A stretch of 64,000 bases of DNA, from assembly GCF_009730915.1 (NCBI RefSeq), contig NC_052473.1, positions 18,806,100 through 18,870,099 of the forward strand, in the 5' to 3' direction. The stretch's first letter is position 1, and each line of letters starts with the position of its first letter. Source of the stretch: Dioscorea cayenensis subsp. rotundata (lineage: Eukaryota; Streptophyta; Magnoliopsida; Dioscoreales; Dioscoreaceae). Under the pieces are notes generated by a model. It did not search any database and had not been told where the DNA came from. It worked only from the letters and a program-made list of their open reading frames with translations. Below, in pieces: positions 14,720 to 27,063 of the stretch. Both the position numbers and the translations under genes were made by a program.

Positions 14720-16476
14720 TCAACAGAAACCAGAACCCTCTGGTTCCACCCTTCCCTTCTTAGGTGAAATCTCATTAGTGTTTGATCCTTTCCTGATGAG
14801 GGCTTCCCGTCTGACCTCCGTCTGATCATCGAACCGGCTCATTGAGTCGTCGGGACCGTCATCACCATCATCTGGCATTTCATCATCGTCATCATCAGTT
14901 GATCCCTCCCCACCATCACTATCCTCCTCCATATCACTGGATTCAAGGGCAGAGGAGACTTGAGCTACAAGGGAGTTATGCAATTGATTATGAGGAGGAG
15001 AATGAATAGAGACTTCCGGGACGGATGTACGCAAGATAGAGGAGGGGAAACGTTTCTTGGAAGATTAATCGCCTTTTAAGGCTTCTGGAGTTACTGAAAG
15101 GTAGCGTTTTGAGTGGGAGAGAAGGGCGGTGAATTGTCTCGAGCATTAATAGTTAAGGAGTTTTGTAATGAAGAGACGTGCTGCAAAGGGACTTTAGGAT
15201 TAGGCAAGACAGGAAGATAGTGGGAAGGGTCAGATGGGTTACTTTCGATGCGAATGGTGGGGTTCTCCATGTTGGGATCAACGGCTAGATTTACCACAGG
15301 ATCTTGATCAGAAGAATTTGTAACGGCACCAAATAAAGTGCCATCATGGGATGCGTGCATAGTGGAAGACCGCCCACTGCCAACGACACGGGATCCACCA
15401 CGTAAGCGGTGCAAAGCAGTGCCTCGAAACTCGGTATTTTCAATCTCCTGACCGGCTGCGGAACGCGAGGACACGTGAGCAGCACGAACAGCGCCACCAC
15501 CATGGCCTCGAGCTCGGCCACGCCGACGAGAGACCAGAAGCCAAGGTCCAAACTCTGATCCCGGGTTATCATCCTCTCCAGGAACGAAAATAGGGTCAGC
15601 AGGATCCATGCATTGATCAACGTCATGCGAGACCAAGGGAGTATTCTCTACCGGCTCTCGTAAAACACGAGAGGGCAAAAAAGGCTCACCGGCCCCCGAC
15701 AACGATGGTCGGTTGCAAGACTTACTACCGTGACCAATGAGCCCACAGTTGTAACAAAATGTCGGTAAACGTTCGTACATCACAACAACAAACACCCTAT
15801 GAACGTCATCTCCGATCCAGAAACCTCGGCAAAGAGGCTTCGATAAGTCTATTTCGATGCACACACGAGCATATTTGGATCTTGCCAATGAGGATGTAAA
15901 TTCATCAATTTTTATAGGGTTTCCAAAATTACTGGCTATAGTATCAATAGTTTCACCGTCCCAACATTCAACAGGCAAGTTATGAAACTGAACCCAGATG
16001 GCCGCTGAATTAAGCTTAGCAAAGCTTGGTTCAAAGAAGGGTTTTCATGGAGATAATTGAAGTATAATGCCATTTATGGTCCAAGGCCCATCAAGAAGAA
16101 GACTCTGCATCACTTTCTCAGAAGAGCATCTTATCAGTAAGAAACCATTGGGAAGATCGGAGATAAAGACCTCACCAATACAGCTCCATTTGTTCAGCAA
16201 AAACGACTTGACTTGCTCAAATGGGGGAGATTTCCCAAACAGTTTTCCGTAGAGAGCATATTGGAACTTCAAGCGGCCTCTGTTGATAGCATCTTTGTCC
16301 AAACGGACAAAGCAAGAAGTGGAGGATTTGAGTTTGCTTAAAAGCTGGGCGTTATGGAGTGGGGAATTGTCTAGGGTTTGAGTCAAGGAGGAGGCGATTT
16401 GAGACCACGATTTGGACTGAGGAGCGGGAGGGGGTGGCTGACCCCCGCTTGCCATGGCAAGAGGGGGAGCGGACAA
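14720..16476 (-). pseudogene. LINE ORF1 (nucleic-acid-binding, zinc knuckle)
   Basis: ORF1 proteins of plant L1 elements bind the element RNA. The frame starts at 16476 with a Pro-rich leader, then a DUF4283-like region (FVRLDKDAINRGRLKFQYAL; GFLLIRCSSEKVMQSLLLDG). The next block at 15091-15978 is in another frame and carries the zinc knuckle CYNCGLIGHGSKSC, a CCHC motif. A basic stretch (SRRRGRARGHGGG) follows, then a very acidic tail (DMEEDSDGGEGSTDDDDDE) at 14720-15034. The frame is broken between these blocks, so no intact ORF1 is encoded here. ORF2 begins about 55 bases after it. Confidence 0.8.
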
Positions 16477-16510
16477 ACAGGGGGAACTCAGGTTGGCAGA
16501 GGGAACTCTG

Positions 16511-17059
16511 GCTTCACTTATTAGTTACTATCAAGGTCAAGGCTATGGTGGTTCTCGTGAATCATGGTGGTTCTCGTGAATCATAATTGCAGCATCATCA
16601 CAATACATTTGTAATTGGAGGCATCATGTCTGACCAATATGAAGAACTCAACCAATCATTATTGACACACAATCTTCCAACAAAAAACAGTACTTAAATG
16701 AAGATAAATGTCATACAGAAAGTTAATCTTGTCTACTTCTAAGTTTGACACAAAGCTTCCTACAATCAATCCATTTATAGCAAACAGAACTCAGGAACAT
16801 TAACCAACAACAGAGGATAGCAAAACATTACTTAAATGAAGATAAATGTCATACAGAAAGTTAATCTTGTCTACTTCTAAGTTTGAACATGAAATAAGCA
16901 ACACAAAGCTTCCTACAATCAATCCATTTATAGCAAACAGAACTCAGGAACATTAACCAACAACAGAGGATAGCATTAACAAGATGCAACGCCAAAGATG
17001 GAGAGAGCTCAAAACTTCCTCAATTTACCCGTTCTTTGATTCCACCTTCAATTAGTCTT
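16511..17059. other. Gene-free stretch between LINE and GGCT gene
   Basis: This stretch includes a short 19-base tandem doublet near 16548-16585 and a 138-base tandem duplication listed separately. It probably contains the 3' UTR of the minus-strand gamma-glutamylcyclotransferase gene. No other gene is seen. Confidence 0.5.
16693..16976. repeat. 138-bp tandem duplication
   Basis: The segment starting CTTAAATGAAGATAAATGTC at 16693 is repeated head to tail at 16831. The copies are almost identical except for a 14-base insertion (AACATGAAATAAGC-like) in the second. High identity suggests a recent duplication. It lies downstream of the GGCT stop codon, likely in its 3' UTR or just beyond. Confidence 0.9.
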
Positions 17060-18988
17060 TCACCGAGAATTTGCAACAGTGGTCTCTAGGAGGGGTGCTA
17101 GCTGCATGAGATTGAGAGGATGATGGGGCTTTGGGGAAATGCGTGGACTGGTTTTCTTCTTCTTCTCCTCCAGCCACCTAAGCACCTTCCTTACCTTGTT
17201 CGCCAGCTCTATTACATAACCATCTTCATGTCCTGCATTTGTCCTCTCAACATTAACTACATTTCTTTTTCAGAGAAAAAGATATTTGCCTAATGCCTAG
17301 CTCAAGAGAATTTTACAGTAACAGAAATCCAATCCATCAGTTCTATGTGCTTTCAAAATAAAGACATGAAATGTGAAAGATTAGGAATATGCAATCAACA
17401 TCTTGAAAGTCTAATCAAGAAGATAAGAGCAGAGGTCAAATTTAAGTATTTTGAAGCCTTTCTCCAAAACTACTCCAATTTTCCGGCATTTTACAGCATA
17501 AAAAAACTATGCTTCAGATGATGTACATGCGACAATGAGTTCAAAATCTTCTCACCTATGTTGAACATTGCCTTCTCCAACGAAAAACAGATAATCCCTA
17601 TTGTTTCCACAAGGGCCAGTAGCTGTAGCAATTTGCCTGAGTCATAAAAAAGTATGAAGATAGTAACTGAAAGAACAATGCAGATAAAATTATAGGTTAA
17701 TAAAAAAGAGACAGTAAATAGACTTGGGTTACCTCGCCATTTGCTCCAAGGGAGCTGGACCTAAGTAGTATCTGTTTGCTTCTTTATCAGGTGTAGAAGT
17801 GAAACTACACATGCATTAGTTGGTCAATTAGCACGAAACAAGAGATTCAAAACCTGATTAACTCTCAATTGCAAGTAAGTTAAGCTCCTTACACCAAAAC
17901 TTTGGTCAAGGCCGGCCTAAGATCATCTCCCTCCTAAAGAATTGGAATCACATAATAAGATTAAGGAAACACAAATGAAAACCGTGAGCATACTCAAGAG
18001 CACGAAAAGATATCACTAACCAAAGTTGGATCTGACCTTGTAAAAGTCGACAGAGGATTTTAAATCATACTCGCACTCTCTTTTCTCCAAATACTGATAT
18101 TCAAAGAGGTCTCAGCAAAATAACCAACAACAATAGGTTTATGCAAAGGCAACAGGAAGAGGACACATTAGGTCAGTGAAGGATACCTGCATTGCAACTC
18201 TTTCCCTTTCAATGCTTCCTTTAACACAATAAGCAGCACCCCACTGAGACAAGCACAAACAGATACTATAAACAATAAAAACAAAATCTATCTAGAATGA
18301 TTTTGAGAATAGAGGAATTAGAGCTTTCATGAACAATAACATACATGTCTTAACATTAATCAACTTTCACGTAACATAAACTGCAAAGAGAAGCTTATGA
18401 ACATACTGAAATCATCACAATCATCACTATTAAATCAGTTCTTTAAGAGCTCTGCTTGTAAGCCTAAAATTACAGTTCACAGTAGAGGTTACGTCAAACA
18501 CTGTTTGGTTGGATCTATATTGATTTCTTGTTGTTTTCACACCAATAGACAAATGGAATTAAAAAATTTACATGCAAGAAGATCCACCATCATAATGCAG
18601 AAATGCAGAATGCTGACAACTTCTTTTTATTAATGTAGTTCAGAAAGAAACAAGGGCATTAAACTTTGACAGGCCAATGAGTCACCTCATCTGGCCAGAA
18701 CCTCTACTTACACAGATTGCCCCTTTCTTGGCCTCCAAGGTGCAGGTCCTAGCTGGATGTTCTGGTGTGCCCCTGTGGTCTATGCATGCTGCGCAGAAGA
18801 AGCAAAACATGGATTCCTTTCGATATACATCATGTTTCTAGAACAGAAACCAACTAAATTGTCAAATTATTTTGCTCACCAAGATCAAACACCCGTCTGT
18901 AGTCCTTGATATATCCAACAATCCTTTCATCAAAGTCAAATCCAGGGTTCCACACCAGTGAGCCATAGCCAAAAACCCAAAGCACCAT
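17060..18988 (-). CDS. Gamma-glutamylcyclotransferase, ChaC/GGCT2 family
   Basis: Enzymes of this family cleave glutathione to 5-oxoproline and Cys-Gly in the cytosol. The start is the ATG at 18988, giving [17 protein letters not shown] with the substrate-binding YGSL motif at residues 8-11. Other family blocks are [26 protein letters not shown] (with the likely catalytic Glu) and [14 protein letters not shown]. Eight exons fit: 18880-18988, 18712-18788, 18187-18243, 18037-18093, 17893-17933, 17733-17804, 17556-17636 and 17060-17232. Their sum is 667 bases, one more than a multiple of three. Removing one base from the coding-strand run of five T at 17583-17587 turns the shifted reading back into [12 protein letters not shown] and gives 221 residues, the usual family size. 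The C-terminal tail is longer and Pro/His-rich. An assembly indel is the likely cause of the break. Confidence 0.9.
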
Positions 18989-19800
18989 CTTTAACAACTA
19001 CAATAATGAGAAAAATATTTAAGATCATCACTGTGGCCTAGCAGTAAACAAACACAAATACAAGGGAAGGAAGGTCCAACTACTAAGATCTGATAAGAAA
19101 AAATAGAGACAAGCCATTTTTCACCACACTGGCATATACCAAGAGCTATTGAAGAGGAGAAGGTAAAAATAATTGGCATCTTTTCAGCACTTTCTATTCC
19201 TTTCTCTGAAGTAATGACTAACTAGACAAAGAAATTTAGAATCTTTCACATTAATCTAATCTAACTCCGAGGACAACAACAGTACATGATATTCAAGTTT
19301 GCCCACTAGAAACTAAACTAATATGGACATTCTATGACTTTTCTGATTTACCAAGCACTTTAGACTACATCCATTCAATTGAAACAAACAGAACACCACC
19401 CAAAATCAATGAAAACCAAATATAACATTAAAATAACTTTAAAAAACAAAAAATCAGACATTATTCATAGCCAAACATTCTCATACTGCCAAGGAAATAC
19501 AAAATGAACTAAATATAAACACCAAATCACCATCATCCATAAGCAAAATTAACTCTTTTTTGAAGAAGCTAAGTAGCCGCAGAGGATTAAAGTTCCAGCT
19601 TAGTATTTTCCCCTTAAAAATTCAAAGAAACAGATGCAATGATAGATTTAAGCCCCCACCCCAAAAAAAAAGGATACCTTTAAAACAAACCAAGAACTTG
19701 GCTGGAGAGAGAGAGAGAGATGCAGGAAGAGAGTGTGAGAAGAAAAGAAGAAGATCCTGGGCTTGGGGAAAACCCTAAATAGATCTCTTCTCTTCTTCAA

Positions 19801-19803
19801 TGA

Positions 19804-19841
<38 letters not shown>

Positions 19842-19846
19842 TCTGT
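19801..19846. repeat. (CT)n microsatellite
   Basis: An uninterrupted CT run lies in the probable 5' leader of the GGCT gene. A GA run at 19703-19720 lies in the same leader. GA/CT tracts are common in plant 5' UTRs. Confidence 0.9.
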
Positions 19847-19908
19847 GTGTTTGGGTTCCGAGGAGGAAGAGTCGGGAAGGAGGGGGAGCCGGGTAAAGAG
19901 GGCGGGGA

Positions 19909-19955
19909 CACGTGACGCCACGTGTCCACGAAATGCACGTGGTATTTATCACGTG
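19909..19955. promoter_or_regulatory. Cluster of four G-boxes upstream of GGCT gene
   Basis: CACGTG occurs at 19909-19914, 19919-19924, 19936-19941 and 19950-19955, four copies in 47 bases. Core ACGT elements of this kind are bound by bZIP and bHLH factors, and paired copies often act as ABA-response elements. They sit about 0.9 kb 5' of the GGCT start codon, next to a CT-rich leader. A minus-strand ATAAATA at 19943-19949 could serve as a TATA box. The function is inferred from the motifs only. Confidence 0.7.
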
Positions 19956-19989
19956 TGTATTTGTCTATTTATTATTATTTTTTAATTAT

Positions 19990-21308
19990 CCAAAACTAAA
20001 ATGACCAAATACTCTGAATTTTAGATATAAAAATAGTGTTTTTATAATAATAAATGGAAGTTGTCTATGACATGGTGCTCTTATGAAGGAGAGATTTTTT
20101 TTAGCTGATTTATTCGCATATGTGATTGTGGAATTGGTCTGCAGGAATCCCCACAACCATTGAATATCAAAAGCTAATCTTTGATATAAAGGTAAAAATT
20201 ATGATGATATTCTTTTCTTGTTTGATCAATATGTATAATTATTGTATATGTTTTTGTTATATTTATTAAAAAAATATCTAATATATCCAAAACTTCGTGT
20301 TGTCATATACATGCTTGCTCTGTTGGTCATTTAATATAATTATATATAAGAAAAAAAAAACTAATAAATATATTATGTAGACAGAGATCCCTTGATAAAT
20401 GATAAATTTTCAAAAAATACAATATTTTTCCGCGGACTTTCACCTATCGGCAAAAATATTTTTATTAACCGAGGCTAAAAGATTTTAAATTCGCACAAGC
20501 GCGGGACTAGTGGAAGTTTCTGGCTTTTTCAACGTTTCATTCCCTTCTCCGATCGATCCATGAGATCGAGATTGATTTCTGAGTCTCCTTTGCGTTCCTT
20601 TTCCTTAGATCTCTTCTGATCCTCGATTCTTTGACATTTTGTCCCCCACTCTCTTATTACATGATGTTTGTCTTTGATGGATCATAGATGATGAATTCGA
20701 GGGAATGAAAATCACAATACCTTCATGTGGTAAACTATGATCCAGTAGCAACCGGAGCAACAACAGGTGATGATCTTTTCTTATATTTTCTTTTTCTTTT
20801 TTTCGTAAGCTTTTCAGTTTTCCTCCAATCGTAGAAACCCTTTTTGTTTCATTATTGAGAACCCTAAGCTGAAATCCAATAGGGTTTGTTATCTAAAATC
20901 CTAAGCTCTTGTATTAGATAAGAGTTTTTTTTTAATACAAAAAGAAGTGAAATAAAAAAACCAAACTACTGTTCTGCTTCTTGAATCGCTATATATCGAG
21001 ATTTCTCTACCATTACCATCGTGTATGTTTTGCTTGAATTGTTAAATTTATTTATTCAGCTTTTTTTACCATCATCATTGACCATCATTTGTTATCACAT
21101 GCATGCCTGTAGAATATATACCATTAATGAATACTTATCTACCATTAAAGCACAACACTTGTGAGTACTCATAACAATAGTTATGCCAATTATCTTAACT
21201 ATTCAAAATATACCCAAAACCTTACACACTATTTCCCTCTGCTATGCAACGCAAATCTACAACTTCATTTTCAAAAGTTTGCACATCTTAATTCCCCTCT
21301 CTTCCTCT

Positions 21309-21358
<50 letters not shown>

Positions 21359-21450
21359 TCATATATGATATACTAATTTAACCGGTGGTCGGTGATTTAT
21401 TTATCAAGATATCATTAATTATACTTTATATTTTCTGCTAGTAATAAGGT
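19990..21450. other. Intergenic; possible leader-like segment at 20500-20770
   Basis: Most of this stretch is AT-rich and holds nothing recognisable. At 20500-20770 the base composition changes to a CT-rich, exon-like sequence on the plus strand, ending CAACAACAG just before GTGATG, a plausible splice donor. No protein family is recognisable in it. It could be the first exon of a noncoding or truncated transcript running away from the GGCT promoter. A perfect (AT)n run of about 45 bases lies at 21313-21356. Confidence 0.3.
21313..21356. repeat. (AT)n microsatellite
   Basis: This is a run of about 22 AT units, 100 bases downstream of the FLZ stop codon. Confidence 0.9.
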
Positions 21451-21454
21451 TAAG

Positions 21455-22535
21455 CTAAGCTGCTGCAACACCAGCTGCAAAGAGGAAAGGAGTGGAACAC
21501 GGAGACTCGGAGCAAGCAAAAGGGTTCCTTGTTTCAGGTCCACATTTCTCTTTTATTTCGTCATTTAGAATTTGATGGCACCTGCATTCCTCACTGCAGA
21601 ACGCCATATCTCCCCTGCATTAACACACAAATACATGCCCCATAAGATATATGTATATATAAAAGTAGACCAAATTTTTTCAAATAAAATTGTGTGTATT
21701 CATTTTTTTTTTAAAAAAAAATAAAAATAAATAAAAAACAAATAATTTGACAGTTTGGTTTGTTTCCCATCATAATTCATAAAAAGGCCCATTAAACCAC
21801 ACATGCAGTACAAATTTACCCTACTAATGTACCAGCCATATCACATAACCAAAAACAAATTAATCAATCAAACTATAGGGAAAAGAAAGCGCAAACCAAT
21901 TATTAAAAAGCAGAGATGGTTAGAGCAAATCAATCTCTTAATGGGAACAAATTGAAACATAATTTAAAACACAGTGATAAAAAATGGGTTATTCGGAATT
22001 ATTAATAAATTAATAATACCTGTACATGAAGATGTCCAGGCCATGAAGCCTTTTCCGACAGAGATAGCACCGGCTTAAGAAATCCATCTCCAGTGACGGA
22101 GGCGGCGGAACCCTCACCGCCGTCGCTGCTGGAGTCTCAAAAACCACCGCCAAACTCGACTTATGATTATTACCATCCATGCCACTAGAGCCATCATCTA
22201 AGTAAACCCGTTTCTTCACCGAGTTCCCTCCCACGTGCGAAGTGACGCATGTGTAGGTCTCGGACATCATCATCTTCTTCTTCTTCTTCTTCTCCTCATC
22301 CTCCTTTCTTGGGTGTACGCCTCGCTGTCCCGGCGGAGATGATGGGGATCGGCTCCGACCGGGGTGCTTCACTCATCGCCGCCACGATCCCCAGACCGAT
22401 CGCCCCCGGGTCGAAGCTCCTAGGTGATCTCGCCACCGGGGAGCGCAACAGCGCTTCCGAAGCTAGTGATTCCGCGAAGTTTATGAGCAGTGATAACCTC
22501 GCTGATCGCTTCTTCTCTGACGCCACTTCTGCCAT
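21455..22535 (-). CDS. FCS-like zinc finger (FLZ, DUF581) protein
   Basis: FLZ proteins are plant-only adaptors that bind SnRK1 kinase subunits. Exon 1 is 22020-22535, starting MAEVASEKKRSARLSLLINF and including the family signature RSFDPGAIGLGIVAAM. The zinc finger begins LSRCYLCRKRLHGLDIFMY at the end of exon 1. Exon 2 (21455-21614) continues it with GDMAFCSEECRCHQIL, giving C-x2-C and C-x3-C pairs. It ends CSTPFLFAAGVAAA and the TAG at 21455-21457. Exon sum is 676 bases, one above a multiple of three. The two parts of exon 1 are offset by one base within the Arg/Lys-rich linker (22290-22320, RRTPKK), so one extra base there would explain everything and give 224 residues. The ATG at 22535 is chosen because the conserved N-terminal signature lies in that frame. 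Confidence 0.88.
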
Positions 22536-22729
22536 CTTCCACCGATTCCTTCACTTGGATGACTCACAGACCTTAAAGCCTATCCCTTTTTCTCTTTGAA
22601 TCGGTGGAAATTTCACAATTTTCAGAGCATAAACATTGGGTATGGTCTCTTTTCCTTCTCTGATTTCATGAAATTGTTGAGAGTGATGCTGTTTTTGTTA
22701 AAGATTTCTTCCGTTTTAGTAGATGTTTG

Positions 22730-22797
22730 CTAGAGAGAGAGAGAGAGAGGGGGTCTCTGGAGTCTTCTCACACTCCCTCTTAAAGCGTGAGTCTGAG

Positions 22798-22828
<31 letters not shown>
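22730..22828. repeat. GA and CT microsatellites in FLZ leader
   Basis: A GA run at about 22733-22748 and a CT run at about 22799-22828 lie 200-290 bases upstream of the FLZ start codon, in its likely 5' UTR or core promoter. The pair could form a hairpin, since one is the reverse complement of the other. Confidence 0.8.
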
Positions 22829-22835
<7 letters not shown>

Positions 22836-22869
22836 CTCTGTCTACCGGTTCTTCAGAGGAATATAAGCA

Positions 22870-25800
22870 CATCTGGGGAAATGCGGGTATTTTGGGAATA
22901 TAACATTTAGTATATAGTTTTGTTAAAATCCTTTTATTTATTGGGTTTTGGTATTAAATGATGGAGTCAGTGCAGCATTAGAAAATAAACCATTTTTAAC
23001 ATATTATTATTAATTGAATATTTAACATAATGTTTAGATTGCTTATTATGGTGATGGTGTGTTTGTGTGGTACCTATCACCTATGCATTATGCAATGCCG
23101 TGTGTGGTGGGTCACTCTCAGACTGAATTAGTAGGCCCATTTACGTGTCCATAAAATAATCCAATTTGGTTCATTTTGCACTCGCTGAGTGTGCAACTGC
23201 AAACGGGTGCAGTGCACCAGCATTTTAGTTGTGATTAGATTGGGTTCACGTCTCTTTAATATCTGGTGATTTGATTGTGTGGAGATGGGTTTTTCTTTCA
23301 TCCATTCTCCCCTGTTGCTTAGTTGGTGTTTGTGGTGCATCACCGAAGGAGACTTCAACCTATTGAATTGAACCAACTTTGCCTGCAATTTAGCCGGATT
23401 TAATTTTAAAAATATAATATTCACTTTTGAACATCAATATCAGCGATGCATGTTATTGGTATTGTAGTTTCACTTGTTTGTTATTCATTTTTATATTATT
23501 ATTGTTATTTATTTTTTTTTTTAACCAAGATGATATCATTGAGAAGTGAAAACCAATGAAATGAGTTGGAATAGTCAATAGAATATAAGAGCAAATCCAC
23601 AATGCTTAACCTCCATTTCATTACCACCATTTCTTTAATCAGCTCACTAACCCAATTTTGGGTTTGTTAACTATGGGATAGCTTTTTATCACACTAATCT
23701 TATGTGCTTGATGTGACCCAATAAAGGAAAAAGTTTCTTATAGTTTTGCAATTTGCAATTTGCAACAATAATTTTAATAATAATCATCTTTTTCACGAGA
23801 GGGAAGCGTCTACATCAACCCAACTTGGCATGACTTTGTAAAGGCCACAAGATAAGAATAGTGGTGAGAAATGAAGATCTTCTTAGATATCTAAGAGCAA
23901 ATTTTTGTCCATTTTCTTACTATAATATTATACATGCATCTAAATATTGTATTTGGCTCAATATATTTGGAAATTGGAGGATTATAAATGCCTCAATATC
24001 TACGTTGAGATTATTTCTTTATCTATGTTTGAATTGACAACTCTACACTGTCTCTCCATTTTGTTTTGTATATTATATATATTTAGCAATCAAATTTAGA
24101 AGGAATCTATAATTTTATATTAATGGATGTATTACTTAAAATATGAATTGTAACTTACGTTTATAGGTCTGTAAATAAAAAGACTTATTTATTAGGTATT
24201 CATATCTTGCATTGGCATAGCTTAATGGTCAAGGCCGAATTATTAAATAATTCACTACCTTTTGATATTTTCCATCATTATTTAGACTCTTATTCAAGTA
24301 ATGCTTTATTTATTTATTTATTTATTTATTTTTAGCACCTAAATAGAAATGAATTTTTAATTTCATCTTGATTGGAGATTAGGGGCCGGGTTACTAGTGG
24401 TAAACTTTAAAACCCGGTTCATGGGCCAGTCTGGACAGTCGACCAAACCGACCAATAACGTCATCTGTATGCGGACACGTGGCTTCACCATACAGGTTTT
24501 TGATGCTGTCCACCGACTCTTTAAATGCTCCGCCAGAGCACCATTTGTTTCGCAGTTAAACGAATAATAGTTAGACACGTGGAAGATTCGTTTTCTATTT
24601 ATGCCACGTGGTCCAAGCTGATTTGCCTTGTGTAAAATAAGGAGTCTCCGTCCCCTGACGTTGAGGCAACCGTAAAAGGAATCTTGACAGGGACGGCCAT
24701 GATTGGGCCGCGTGGGGTCTTCGGTCTTTTGTGGCATGCGGGCCCACAGAACTTAGCTTAACGCCTCTCATGGTCTCATGTCATATGCATCTGTTTAAAA
24801 CTTTATATGATTATATTTAAAATATCATTTTGTCCTAAACTAAAAATTAAGCTTGCAAATATTTTATATTAGACCACTACTGCAAGTTGGATGGATTTCC
24901 TTAATTGATTCGGCATCTAAGTAGGTAAGCTAAATGTCCTCGTTGCCTTCCAATGTATTGTTAGGCATGCATAAGTATGAATTGAAGCGTGTTTGTTTAG
25001 ATGCATGATTAAGCTCACCAGTCATAATTAAGAAAAATAGATAAATCTTATGTATTACAGTATTAGAAAACACCAAAAAAATATAACAGAAACAAACAGT
25101 CTATTAGAAGTAGAAACTAATAATATTGTGGTTGTTATTAATTAGCGTATTAAGTATTTCATTGTGTTTTAATTGAGTTCACAAAACAAGTAAATTAGGA
25201 TAATAAGAGGCAGTGAATTTAGTGATAAGGATCATGGAGGTCATGAGGGTTTCGTGGTTGGAGTAAGTATGGGATTTATTTATTTATTTATTATTATTTT
25301 TCTTCAATCTTTTTTGTTGGGGACCAGCAATAGTAGCAGATACCAGGACACACAGGAGTGTCAAATCTTGAAAGGATATGTGCTTGTCGTCACCAGACCT
25401 TGCTACTATAATTACCCTTACTACTCTAATTTATACCCATCCCCACTTTGACCTAGTCCTCTCCTCCTTTCATGCATTCTAAAACATCAACATCTTATTT
25501 ATTTATTTTTTTTTTGTGTATATATATATTTATATTTATATTATTAAAAACAACAATGGGTGGTTTACTGGTTTTCACACGTCTGTGTTAAAGCACGAGG
25601 AAAATGAAAAAAGGGGTTGTCACTTGTCACTGAGAGAGTAGTGGACTTTCAGCTTTTCTTGATTTTTTTCTACCCCTGTGGGAAATTACTTTTTAAATAA
25701 TAACCTTTTGTAAGTTGTCTAGTGGCAAATGGATAGATTGGAACAAGAAGTTCTGGGGAACAGGCTCAATCTCAAGTGGTGTTTAGCTTGTTTAGCTATG

Positions 25801-27060
25801 GAACTTTGGTGATCTTTTTTGTCACTCAAAAGAAAGGTGACTGTTTGTATCTCAAGTTTAAGAGGAGACATTGAAACTTGGCATGTAATAGTGGTGGACA
25901 CAAGACATCTGTCAGGATAACATACTGACTGAAGACAATAGAATGGATCATTAGTTTGTTTTTCTCTATCTTGTATTTTATTATAGAAATTGTGTAGGCA
26001 TGGTAATGAGCTAGAAAAAGTTTATAATCAAGGATCATTAGTTTTGGGGACCAGGCTTGGTCCAGGCCCTTGATGTGGCGCTTCTAAGGATAAGTCTTAT
26101 CTTGTCACTCACTCTATTTTTCCTCTCTTTTGTCTCATCGATCAACCTAATTCATGCCTCCAATGAATTCCTGGCGTCGAGTCATTTTCAGAGCACCTGC
26201 CCATCTTCATCACATTGATGGTGCTCAACTTCTGTGGGGAAATGAGTAATCAAACAGTGGTTTAATGCAGCTAGCTAGGCAGCAACAACATGTAGAAGGG
26301 TGAGAGGATAATGGTTCATGCATATCTGTTCATTTTTCCTTCTTTGGTTACATCGTTTGTGTGTGTGTGTCTGTGTCTGTGCTTGTTTTTTCTGATATTG
26401 ATAATTTGCATTAATTTTTCATGTCTGCCAAAGCATCTATTTACTGATTACATTCCAATTCATCATCAAAAAGGATAGTGGACAAGAAAACTTTCATCTA
26501 TATAGGTAAATTTCCAAGACTCCAACCAATCTAATTTTGTTAATGAAAGATTGTTTGGTTGACACTAGCTATAGTTGAAGTGACGGAAATCGGATTTTTT
26601 TTTATTCAGATTACTAGAAAAATGTCTATAGTGATCACACAACCAAGTCCAAAAATCAATATTCAAGTCTAGAAGAAAATAGCTAAAGCATTATCTTAAT
26701 ATGTAGTTTGTATAACAGCCTTGATTTATTTGATTCATTTTGTTCCTTAGCTCACAAAGCAAAGAATAGTCAGGAGTTATTACATGCAATGCACTTCATG
26801 CTATTGCAAGGAGCAAGAATCCTTACATATTGAAGATGAGAAAGAAGTCATATTTACTCCTTATCTATGAACTGATTTGAGGATTTAAAACATCAACTCT
26901 CATCGTTCCGCAGTTATAATAATGGTACAGGTATTAATTCTCAACATTTATATTAGGTGCTCACTCTTCATGTGCTGCAGTTAATTTGATCTGAATAATG
27001 AAAATTCCTGTAGAACTTGGACATGAATGAGCAAGTGTGCTGATCCACTCTTCTTTCATC
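22870..27060. other. Long gene-poor stretch
   Basis: These 4.2 kb are AT-rich with short poly-T and TTTA runs (for example 24308-24331). No protein-like reading frame, RNA gene or clear transposon ends are seen. The one contrasting part is a GC-richer island at about 24370-24740 with three CACGTG boxes, listed separately. Confidence 0.5.
24370..24740. promoter_or_regulatory. GC-rich island with three G-boxes, no gene attached
   Basis: CACGTG lies at 24476-24481, 24576-24581 and 24605-24610, each followed by G. Several GGGCC motifs are nearby (24421-24426, 24705-24710). This looks like a promoter, but no start codon with a recognisable protein follows on either side. It may be a remote control region, or the promoter of a gene that has been lost or makes noncoding RNA. 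A minus-strand reading frame across it has no known domain. Confidence 0.3.
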
Positions 27061-27063
27061 TCT

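Larger units (their letters stand above)
10400..16510 (-). mobile_element. Near full-length plant L1-like LINE
   Basis: This non-LTR retrotransposon of about 6.1 kb is read on the minus strand. In order it has ORF1 with a CCHC zinc knuckle, an APE-type endonuclease, a reverse transcriptase, a zf-RVT cysteine/histidine module and an RNase H-like tail. The 3' end shows as a T run at 10400-10404 touching the N gap, so the poly(A) length and target-site duplication cannot be read. Its 3' end (AGCTTCTCTG followed by GAGAGGTTC-like sequence) and its zf-RVT region are close to the second copy at 41578-43440, so both belong to one family. The reading frames are interrupted in several places, so the copy is probably inactive. 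The 5' limit near 16510 is approximate. Confidence 0.88.

Noticed and set aside
22249-22599. Plus-strand frame opposite the FLZ gene
   Set aside because: It is the antisense shadow of a GC-rich coding exon whose minus-strand product carries the FLZ signature.
24363-24737. 124-codon minus-strand frame in the G-box island
   Set aside because: It has no recognisable domain, and its DNA is better explained as a promoter-like island.
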